In this document: positions 55,391-64,000 of the stretch, one piece after another
Numbering within the stretch: position 1 is the first letter of the stretch
Layout of the letters: each line of letters opens with the position of its first letter
Source of the DNA: Porites lobata
Taxonomy: Eukaryota; Cnidaria; Anthozoa; Scleractinia; Poritidae
Direction of reading: 5' to 3'
Length of the DNA stretch: 64,000 nucleotides
Assembly (NCBI GenBank): GCA_942486035.1
Contig: CALNXK010000128.1
Location: 1,260,001 to 1,324,000 of the forward strand
The notes under the pieces: model-generated
What the model was told of the DNA's origin: nothing
Seen by the model: the letters and a program-made list of their open reading frames with translations, nothing else
The model's database searches: none
Position numbers and translations under genes: made by a program

Positions 55391-56579
55391 CAGACGAACC
55401 TTCTGAACTTGAACAAATTTTGAGTGAAATATGATACATTTGCATAATTCACCCACGCCTTGCTGTTGCCGAAACGGATCATTGGCGTTTCCTGAGAAGA
55501 AATATGATGTACCTCTATAGTACTATAATACATTTGCTAACATACAATAGAAATTTACTTATCTTTAAAGTATGGAGCACTTTTTTTCCTTTTTCTACTC
55601 TCAAGTTCCAAATTCTGCTGGCGCTAACGCATTTTGTAATTTGACCTCTAACGAAAGGTCATTGGCGATGGGCCAGCGTTATTAAAATGTCAGTCAAACC
55701 GAATGAGCGTTATTATCTAAATTCTTAAGGTGGTTATTAAACTCGAAATATATCAAGAGAAAAATATGTTTTTAAGACATTTTCGGCGATTTGAAAGATG
55801 TTCTTACCACTTAATAGAATCAGTTAGAACATCAAGGCGAGTCACAGTATTGCCTAAATGTGAGAAGACAAGGAGTGGTGTGGCGTGACAACGAACACGT
55901 ACACCATCCTTCGAAGTAAGAATGAGCAGAAAACCAAACTGTTTATACATTTCTTTGATGTTTCCAAAGTTATTTGTTCAATTATACAACAACTGAAAGG
56001 TTGCATAGTCTGGCTGTCAATCTGACTTAAAAGTGTAAAGTGGTGGTCAGTTTTTCGGACATCTGCGTGTTAAAAGCATTGACTAAGTAAGGGATTTGGA
56101 AAACATCAAAATCATACACCCTGCCAGTACACAGGAACACTGAGGAGGTTTTACTTTGGACAACCTCGATAAATGATTTCGGAAGCCTTTTTGTCTTGAG
56201 TGAAAAATCACAATTAAAAAAATCACGTCATTTCATATGTATATTTTGGGCTGAAGGGTGGCTCTGAATTTTACTCGGGTACTACCTATTAACACTCCGA
56301 TGGAATGGAGGTTGAGGGGATAGAAGAATCCGTCAAAAGGGTTACGCTGTAACTCTTGCTCAAGGATGTTATGTAAGCAATTTGCTCTAAGCCCTGTCTC
56401 CCCCTTTTCAAATGCTTGCACAGGCTAACCAGCATAAAAAAACTTACATTTGCACACGCAACTAAGAAAATATTGCAAAGCAATTGGACAAATGCTATCC
56501 AAGCAGGGCGGTCTTGTTGAGTGGTAGATGACGTAGCGCTTTTTCAAGTCTACAAACCTCTGCTTGAGTGTGAAGACTT
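55391..56579. other. Interior of the 7.4-kb element, no gene
   Basis: AT-rich, with no open frame over about 65 codons and no motif I recognise. A lone CACAGGCTAACC at about 56412 resembles a foldback end without a partner. Confidence 0.55.
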
Positions 56580-57797
56580 GTATGTATGTATGTAAATCTT
56601 TATTTAAACACGGGAAATCATCAGTTAAGCTTAAGTTAAAAACTAAAACTAATTACAACTGCTTTACATGATTGCCGTGTGGGAATCCGATATATCAGCT
56701 ACCTTAACTTCTTGATATTTCGCTTAAATTGCTCAACGGATGCAGCATTTTTTAAGTTTTTGGGCAAGTTATTCCATAACATGGCCCCGCTGTAAGAGAA
56801 GCTTCGTTTCAAATAATTGGTGCTTGGTTTGGACAGGGTCAGCCTTCCCTCAGAGTTTCTTAAGTTGTAAGCAAAGTGAGGCTGAGAGAAAAGACTTTGT
56901 AGATATTCCGGAGCAAGGTTATTCATGGTTTTATACATCATTAAGGCATTTTTGTTTCTTTCGTCGAAGAGATAGCCTCTCCCAGCTGAGGGTGGAGAGA
57001 AGGTGGTTTGAGCTCGCATCAAAGGGTGATTTAGTAATAACTCTGGCTGCACGATTCTGTAATTTTTGGAGCTTATCACTCAAGTAACCACTCAAACAGT
57101 CCCATACGGGGCTGCAGTAATCAAAATGAGGCATAATTAAAGCGTTATAAATTTGAATTGCAGTTTCTTTGGATATAAAGGGCCGCACACGTTTTAGGGC
57201 GCCTATAGCTGAAGAGACTTTCTTGCAAATCTCTTCAACGTGTTTACCCCAAGAGAGTTGAGCATCTATGGTAAGACCCAAGGATTTGGTATGATCGACT
57301 CTCTTGATAATTTGGTCATCAATTCTGATTTCTACATCAACACATTGGGCAGATAGTCTTTGTCTTGATCCAATAATCATTAGCTCTGTTTTAGCAACAT
57401 TAAGACTGAGCTTGTTAGCTTTCAGCCAACAGCTAAGGTTATTTAATTCAGGGGTTAGAGCTAGCTTAAGCTCTGTTAACGTCTTAGCAGATAACGTAAG
57501 GTTGGTGTCATCGGCAAACATTCTTGGTACGGCGCCCCGCAGGGAGTTGGGAAGATCATTAATGTAAATTAAAAATAGCAAAGGACCCAATATGCTACCC
57601 TGCGGCACGCCGCAACTGAGGGTACGAGCAGATGATAGTTTGCCACTGACATTACATCTTTGGGTTCGGCCACTTAAGTACGACGAGAACCATTTTAAAG
57701 CTGTCTGATCGACACCCAAGTATGACATGTTACGCAAGATGATCTCATGATCAATGGTGTCGAATGCCTTAGTAAGGTCAATAAAGACAACGCCAAC
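56580..57797 (-). mobile_element. 5'-truncated CR1/L2-like LINE
   Basis: The minus-strand 3' half of a LINE: RT from the palm onward (FSSYLSGRTQRC, CGVPQGSILGPLLF, YINDLPNS, FADDTN, LGLTIDAQLSWGKHV) at 56931-57737, then the C-terminal domain (NALMMYKTMNNLAPEYLQ, AYNLRNSEGR, AMLWNNLPKNL) in another frame at 56699-57079. One frameshift near 57000 separates the two. The 3' tail is TGTATGTATGTATG (+ strand about 56580-56593). Motif A (FDTIDHEI region, about 57743-57770) is at the truncated 5' edge. The catalytic FADD is intact, but the copy is incomplete and inactive. It is a different lineage from the unit LINE. Confidence 0.88.
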
Positions 57798-60700
57798 TTA
57801 AGGGATGAGTTTCAGTTTTTAGTATTGAATATATACAATGAAGGAAACCTGGAGTCTAGAACCTGTTCCTCTCTGATTCCTTTACCAAAGGTTACGTCAA
57901 AGTATATCAGACAATTTCCTCCTTACAGCATGCTCGGCTACTCAAACAAGCTTTAAAATCAGACACTAAGATGATATACCGCAGATACAGCAAGTTAGAA
58001 AGCTGGAATCAAACGTGTTTACCAGTGGGTTTGGCTCTGGCGTCTACAAATCAAACGTGTTTACCAGTGGGTTTGGCTCTGGCGTCTTTAAATACACGTT
58101 AAAAGGACACTGTTTAGGCAAAAGCACTAAGTTTACTTTTCCAGTAAATTCCGTCTTGAGGCCTTAGGCAATGGACAAGGGGCCCGTTTGTAAAAATTCC
58201 CTGTAACTTTTCGGGCCCTAAATCAGATATTCAAATCGAAATAAAAGGAATAGGAGTAGTGCGGGTCCTGGCTAGCAAAATACTCCATTCTTTCATTAAC
58301 TGATAGTTTTATCATGTTAGATGCAAAACTGCTGAAATTTCTATCTTGCATGTAAGCAAGAACAGCTTTAGGGGGCCGTTACTTGTCGGGACTTTCGAGA
58401 AACGGGCCCAGAAGCGGATGCAGCCTAATATCTGTCTCACTGATGACAGAGAGAAAGTTATGGTCTGAGAGTTTCTTTTCAAGAGTTCTGATCATGAATT
58501 TCTGACGAGCCATGAAGTTTCAGTCTCAAGACCGGTTCTAAAGCGCATACTCAGAACATGGCAAAATGACCGAGAGTAAAACGGAAAAAAACTATCGTGG
58601 GTAAAGAAAGTAGTGGAAGCGTTAGGCGATAGTTGACAGGGGCACCCAACGACAGTTTCCTCCTAAATACATTGAAAACCCTTTTAGGTTATCTTAATTC
58701 AGTACTAAATTCTATGCGGTGCCATATAATTATAAAATCTGTTCGGTCATCCACAGAGCAACTTGAGTATTCTTTTCGATCAAAAATTAATGGGCTTCCA
58801 AATTATTTTTTTCGAGAATTTTGAAATTTTCTCTCATTCCTTCTCTATCACAATTTCGTATCCGAAAATTTTAATTCCCTTCATATGAAGAAAATCTGCT
58901 GTCTCTCGTGGGAGGGTCACCCTCCCAGCCGAGAGAAAAAAAACAGTGACCCCAACCAGCCTTCGCTCATGCCCTAATCATCTCACCTTAGCTATGCGAG
59001 CCCTTTACCGATATGGATCGGAATTGATCTGGTCGGTCGGACCGAAATGTCCCCTTCCATTTGACAAAATTGTTTTCCCCAGGAATGCTGATCTGTATCC
59101 TGCTTACAAGCACGATAACCAAACTCGCGGTGGCTTTTGTTTGGTCTGTGCCTGACTGGACCGTTCCACTGGGCACGTGGATTTTCCGAAAAGCGGGTAA
59201 AGTGTTTTTGGAGAATAGTTGGCCCGGCTAGGAGGCTAACCCTACCATTACAAAAGGGTGACTGGACCAGGTGGGTCTGCCTTCCAGCCGAGCCAACTTT
59301 TGGTATATTAACGTTGATGCGACCAGCGTTGGGCCATAAAATCCTGGTCGTAATATAGCGAGGTGGTCGCATTGAAGAGGTCTTTAAAATAATAAAATGA
59401 CTCGAAGATTTTCACGTCTGGGTCGAAAGGCTACGGGAGGTGAGACAAGGTGGTTGTATAAACGGGGTGGTCGCAAGGCAGGGTTCCTCTGTATATAAAC
59501 AGAAACAAGAGTTTGACGATCGGACAACCATGTTCAGATTAGAAAAAAATATATACTGAAAGATAATTGCAGAATGTTTACGAAAACTGTTATCCAAAAC
59601 AATGGAACTTGCATATGCGAGAGAAAAGACAGCCGCCTGATAACGCGGTGAAATAGTGAGAGATTGAAGCCTGAAATCAATCAAAGGCAAATAAAAGGCA
59701 ACGGAGGGGAGGGGGAGTTGACGTGAAAAACGATATCTTTGGACTTAATTAGTATTGTATGGAAGCATACTTTAAGAAAACTTAGGGAAAAAAAATATAA
59801 ATCGCGATTTGGATTGCTAGTAGCATAATATGCTCCTTTTGGCAAGAACATTAAAAAAAGGCATCGCTCAAATGGTTAGATTGGGAAGCATGTGAATACT
59901 GTCACGTAACACTTTTGACCAGACTTTAACGAACAAAGATGTATCGGCAGCCCGAAAGTTTCACTATCAAAATCGCAGTTTTTGTGTGACCTAGAATTTT
60001 TAAATGGCAATGGATGTAAAAGTTCGACTGAGGAAAAGGAGGGCCAGGAATAACAAGAAATGTTCTGTATGAGGTTATTTTCTTGCACCACGTTTCCTCC
60101 AGTTTTTGGATCTTCTGTTGATTAGCTTGGGACTAGGCGCAATGCCTCAAAACCAGAACGGGAAAACGCATTGAGGTAACAAAAATTATCGTTTCAGTAC
60201 AAATGTCTTTATGTTTCGTAAAGGAACTAAGACGATCCACTACCGAAGAATACTCGCAATCGTATAACTGATAATATATTTATTCGATCTGAAATTAAAA
60301 TGTACAATTTACGCTAATTAACTAAATCAATTGGTGATAAACGAAACAATTAAAACTAGCGAAGCGGGAATAACTGATATAAACTCTTAACAATCATTAT
60401 GCCATGCGGTCACTGATCGTCAATATCCAAAAATTCATGAAATCCATATAAAACTAACAAAACTAAAATGATTGACAATATTATAACATTGATCATAAAC
60501 TTACTTCTATGGCGAGTTTTCTTGACTTTCCTTGATCGGGATAACCATGAAAAAGTGTAACAGGTAAGCAGTAAATCACATGAAACATGTCCAATTCAGA
60601 TAAAACTAAACGGCTTAATTAAAGTTGAGGTTTATCTACTATTTGAGTTTCCTGTTGGGCGTGTACAAGGCTACCACAAATTCCTTAACTATGAATTCCT

Positions 60701-60860
60701 AGCATAGTCCAAAAAACTACTTTAACACTTTAATACAAGTGCAATTTTGAATTAAGTTTCTTTTGTAGAGCCCAGCCATCGTGACTTGTCGAGCAACAAC
60801 AACCGACGTTCTTGAAAAGTCTCATATTTCAAGCAAAATTTATTCAACTTCAGAAGGTTC
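57798..60860. other. Interior of the 7.4-kb element, repeats without a gene
   Basis: It holds a 43-bp direct repeat (58006-58091, AATCAAACGTGTTTACCAG...), a small hairpin GGGAGGGTCACCCTCCC (about 58911-58927), a block at 58990-59360 whose style (GGTCGGACCGAAATGTCC, TGGTTTGTTTGG-type) I associate with dispersed anthozoan repeats, and a piece at about 60565-60750 homologous to 5307-5560 of the unit. No ORF resembles a known protein; the 126-codon minus frame at 58992-59372 lies in the repeat block. Confidence 0.55.
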
Positions 60861-61486
60861 ATGTGAAGTACAAATTTTTAAATTTGTACTTCACATTAAT
60901 TAGAATTAATTAAAATTACCCAGACCAATTCTTACATATGTTTTAGCACAATGTTTAAATAATTTATTACTTGAGTTTCAGGTAAAACCAAGGTGTAGCA
61001 CATGCCTAAAATATAAAACGCGACTTTCAGCCTAAATTTAAATTTCGTAATAGTTGAAAAAGAATCCAAACAGAAATAACATTGTTTATCTTCCAGATTA
61101 CCGTTAAGATAAGAATTCATGACCAAACCAGAAGAAGAACCCTTTATAAATTGATTTATCGGGGAATATTTTACCCCGCTTTCTTCCTGTGTGCGTGCGA
61201 GCGAAGTTTTGAGACCGCCTCATTTTGCCTCAAATTTTGGTTGTTTTCAAGTCGCCGACCACGAAAATTGATTTTGTCGATGTTCTCAAAATCCAAGCGG
61301 CCTTTTGAAAAACAAATTACACCACGTTGAATTACTTACTTATACCTATCTATGGACAAGATATGAGCGAAAATGATTTTTTGACTGTGGCCGCGAAATT
61401 TCGATTTTGCTCGATTTTTACAGACATTTGCTCTTAAGTTCTCCTCCTCTGAGACTAAGATAGAGCTTATATTGACCCCTTCTGAT

Positions 61487-61660
61487 GGACCTTTCCACAG
61501 TTTTTTTCAACTTTTGACATGGACAAGTTCGGGAAAATCCGGTGACATTAGAAAGAGCGCCCTAAAATTAGTAAAACTGCCAAATTTGATAGTGATTTGT
61601 CTTAAGCGAGCGAAGATACAGCCGCCTCAAATTGGCGAAATATTACAGACGTTTGTATGG
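61487..61660. repeat. Left half of the AGACCTTTCC palindrome; end of unit 3
   Basis: GGACCTTTCCACAG...ACAGACGTTTGTATGG follows units 1 and 2 up to the exact site where those carry the foldback. Beyond TTTGTATGG the sequence is unrelated. The right half of the palindrome is missing. Confidence 0.75.
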
Positions 61661-62065
61661 TTGTTGCAAAGTATGGCCCTCGTTTCTTTTCGTAGACGAC
61701 TGTTTCGTAAAAATTTGGGCAACTTGCGATAATTTTATGGGCAAATGGTTTACCGCCCCTTCTGGCAAAAAATTGCCCGTACGCCTATGTACTTATCCTA
61801 CGAAAGCTCAGTAGACAAAGGAAAGAAAATAGGATAAATAATGACTTATGACGAAAAAGAACTTACCTGAGAAAAATTTTCAACTATGCGTCAAAGGGAT
61901 GGCGACAGCCGGGAATGGCCGCACGAAATAGACAACAAGTCTTTTATACAGACCTAACCACGTTCGATCTACTGTCCCTACTCATGCGCACTGTGAAAGA
62001 TACTATCTCACTTGGAGATTACGTCTTTTTACTCAACACATCTTGCTCGCCGGACGTGTCCTTTC

Positions 62066-62396
62066 CCCGGGGGGGATCCGCATATGAAAGGGGATGCTCG
62101 TCGGAAATTTTGAATTAAACCCCTAAAGGAGACCAATCTGGGCGTGGCCCAAGCTTTTTTTGACCCCCAAAAGAGAACATGTTTTAACATGTTAAATATA
62201 TATACTGCGTCTTAAAAGACACAGTATATAATTTTTATATTTTTTCGTGTACAACCCTAAACGAGACCTTCACGGCTAAATATGATGTCGTTTTGCCCAG
62301 AACACCGTAAGTGAGACCAAAATTCGAAATTTACACCCCTAAGCGAGACGACGAGCATCCCCACCCCTTTCATATGCGGAGTGCCCCCCCCCCGGG
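62066..62396. mobile_element. G/C-capped MITE with 8-bp TSD
   Basis: GTCCTTTC is at 62058-62065 and 62397-62404. The ends are CCCGGGGGGG...CCGCATATGAAAGGGG and the inverse CCCCTTTCATATGCGG...CCCCGGG, followed by GGATGCTCGTCG / CGACGAGCATCC, giving TIRs of about 40-45 bp. The interior has repeated CCCTAAACGAGACC / CCTAAGCGAGAC motifs and a central near-palindrome around TATATACTG...CAGTATATA. An 8-bp duplication fits hAT. Non-coding. Confidence 0.75.
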
Positions 62397-62733
62397 GTCC
62401 TTTCGCGCTCCAACTTATCATGACTCACACCCCGAGATCCTGGGACAGACGTACGGAATATTTTGGCCAACAGCTCTCACCCTACAGACCCTGCTGAACC
62501 AGCCACCGCTGAGCCAACCGCGACTCCGGGGGGGGATACTGCCATATATGGGCTATATGGGTATGAGTCGCTGTGAAGCATATGGTTTTCAAGCAGTTTA
62601 CTCTAGGATAGGGTATATAACTCAGAGCGTTTTTTCTTAGCGTTGTAGATTCGAATACATGTCTGACATGTAATAAAATTCAAACAATAAGGGCCCGAAT
62701 CACACGTAATAATGCAAGAAATCTCGACCTTCT

Positions 62734-62805
62734 TAGCCTGTGTACAGACGTCCCCCCTCCCTCAGGATTTTTCCTGAGGGAGGGGGGACGTCTGTACACA
62801 GGCTA
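62734..62805. mobile_element. 72-bp TAGCCTGTG hairpin with perfect 9-bp TSD
   Basis: TAGCCTGTGTACAGACGT and its exact inverse, with the arms continuing CCCCCCTCCCTCAGGA and a TTT centre. CGACCTTCT is at 62725-62733 and 62806-62814, perfect on both sides. It is the best-preserved member of the TAGCC-ended foldbacks, so probably the youngest. No ORF. Confidence 0.85.
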
Positions 62806-64000
62806 CGACCTTCTTTTTCTTAAAGGCCACTAGTACAGATAGACAGACAAGAAGACTTCTTATCTTTAAGATTTTTGCATTTATTTGACATCAGATAATA
62901 CACTAATAATTGCCAACGAGCCATCCGAGCGAAGACGCTCGGATGGCGAGGCGGCAGCAGAATAGAGCCGCGTAAGACTGGGCAATAGGCAGAAAAATTC
63001 TCGATCGAGCTGAAAAAAGTGTAACCCAATGTAATGTAGATTCCCCTGAGACCAAGTGGTCAGTTGTGAACCAATCAAAAGGCAGTACCTGGCGCACGGG
63101 CTCAAGCTGAACTAGAACCACTACGTGGAACTTACCGGGGCCCAGTGGGACACGGGATTGCATAGATATAGTTTACCTCTCGCACCCCTCCCCCCTCCTC
63201 TGTGGAGGCTAATACTTAGTCTGAATTAACTCATGCAGAAGAAAAGCAACAAAATGCATGAGAAAGGAGGATGTTGTTGGAAGTTTGTTCAGTGTTATTA
63301 CAGCTAACGGTCTGTGTTATAGTAGTGTTTTTAGTAACACTGTGATGTCAATAAGTGTGATCTGTATAAGGTTTTCATTTGTTTTTAAGTTTGAGTGAAA
63401 AAGCAAAAATCACTGACAGTTTTGGGTTGAATGGTAATGACAAAGTTTGCAAAGAAGTTTGTTACAGAATTATCACAATTTCACATTTTCTCAAATACGT
63501 TATCATCAGGTTTATCATTGAGATTTATTAATCACATTTATCTATTTTTTGCGAAAACACTGTGAATTTGAAATGATAACAGACATAAGACATTTTTGAA
63601 ATAGATCTTTGTGGTCATGGATTGTTGTCTTGCACTGTAAGAAATGTCATCCAGTGTTATATATAGACATAATAAGATGCTTATTTATTGATGACTGAGT
63701 ATCATTTGTTAATTCATTGCACATTGAAATGGAGGCACTTGATTGTAAGGCAGTGGTTGATAGATAGTAGCATTCATCAATGTGATCTATAATAATTGTA
63801 GAGGAAGTATTTCTTTCCTGAACTGGGTAAACAGTAGTATATCTGCAACTGCTTAAATGATAAGTGCATCAGCCCATGTACCTTGAATACACATATTATT
63901 CAGATATCTTAGCCATGAATTTTCGGTATTGCTCTCAATAAATCTCTCTGGATTGTCTCTCATAAATTGAACCCCAGCAGTACGTATATGCATATGATGG

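Larger units (their letters stand above)
54073..61433. mobile_element. Kolobok-like long-TIR element, 7.36 kb
   Basis: Starts GAGCGAATGTCTGTAAATAT and ends ATTTTTACAGACATTTGCTC, flanked by TTAA (54069-54072, 61434-61437). Units 1 and 2 carry the single site GTCTTAAGTTCTCC (about 7752 and 33741). The inverted arms run from the ends inward for about 530 bp (54073-54304 plus 55099 to about 55390 against about 60900-61433). The left arm is split by a MITE (54305-55089). The interior contains a truncated LINE (56580-57797), a 43-bp tandem duplication and unassigned sequence. No transposase recognised. The TTAA target and GAG ends are the same rule as for 9262-13651, although the sequences differ. 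Confidence 0.82.
48296..61660 (+). repeat. Segmental duplication unit 3, truncated
   Basis: Follows the unit order from its start to the middle of the AGACCTTTCC palindrome (about 61660), then stops matching. It lacks the LINE, LTR element, MULE fragment and GPCR. Only about 5 kb is unit sequence. The rest is three insertions: 51686-52722, 52933-53847 and 54073-61433. Up to about 50200 it is very close to units 1 and 2; beyond that divergence is visibly higher. Confidence 0.88.
61661..64000. other. Right flank, no supportable gene
   Basis: Not part of the array. It contains the MITE at 62066-62396, the hairpin at 62734-62805 and a 12-bp-arm hairpin GCCATCCGAGCG-AAGA-CGCTCGGATGGC at 62920-62947. 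On the minus strand CTCAG/GTAAGT at about 61865-61875 has the look of a splice donor but no supporting coding exon. From about 63200 onward the sequence is AT-rich, with no repeats I recognise, and could be intron or intergenic. Confidence 0.5.

Noticed and set aside
58992..59372. 126-codon minus ORF as a gene
   Set aside because: Lies in a block that looks like a dispersed repeat and overlaps other frames of equal length.
61860..61930. Minus-strand exon ending in CTCAG/GTAAGT
   Set aside because: A donor-like string alone, without a coding frame or acceptor, is not enough.

Overview
ORGANISM AND OVERALL CHARACTER. This is eukaryotic, AT-rich, intergenic-type DNA with few genes and many transposons. 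The two single-exon rhodopsin-like receptors, the single-ORF CR1/L2-like LINEs, the metavirus-like gag and the dense MITEs and foldbacks together suggest an anthozoan cnidarian, most likely a stony coral. That is a judgement from style and family resemblance, not from a marker gene. I see no rRNA, tRNA, CRISPR or bacterial operon structure.

LAYOUT. (1) 1-3103 is left flank with no convincing gene but three foldback/MITE remnants. (2) 3104-29829, 29830-48295 and 48296-about 61660 are three direct tandem copies of one segment. The ancestral unit was about 18.5 kb. Unit 2 is close to that length, unit 1 has grown to 26.7 kb by insertions, and unit 3 is cut short after about 5 kb of unit sequence and swollen by about 9.3 kb of insertions. 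(3) 61661-64000 is right flank with two small palindromic elements and no gene I can support.

GENE CONTENT OF THE UNIT. In + strand order a full unit holds: half of a MITE at the junction; about 5.6 kb of non-coding sequence with foldbacks; a CR1/L2-like LINE on the minus strand; a short non-autonomous LTR retrotransposon; non-coding sequence with a 'GATGATTCGTACCCA' tandem repeat; a fragment of a MULE-type transposase C-terminus; an intact class A GPCR gene on the minus strand (25470-26582 and 43971-45083, 370 codons, 8 residue differences); then a hAT-like MITE and AT-rich spacer. The GPCR is the only gene in the window that looks intact and functional.

WHAT MAKES THE WINDOW USEFUL. Because the copies are close paralogues, each one serves as the empty site for insertions in the others. 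I could therefore read target-site duplications directly: TTAA for two long-TIR Kolobok-like elements (9262-13651 and 54073-61433); TTA/TAA for an asymmetric element seen twice in opposite orientation (18867-20956 and 51686-52722); TA for pogo/mariner-like MITEs (5585-6216, 13768-14189, 40224-40651); 9 bp for foldbacks with TAGCC termini but unrelated arms (6301-6421, 7976-8081, 24920-24977, 62734-62805) and for a 915-bp relative (52933-53847); 5 bp (CTGGC) for the LTR element; about 10 bp for the LINE. The main candidates for something undescribed are the TAGCC-ended foldback family and the two GAG-ended, TTAA-targeting long-TIR elements.

LIMITS. Pairwise comparisons were made by eye. Superfamily names rest on target-site duplication and terminal bases rather than a transposase match. 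Identity counts are hand counts.
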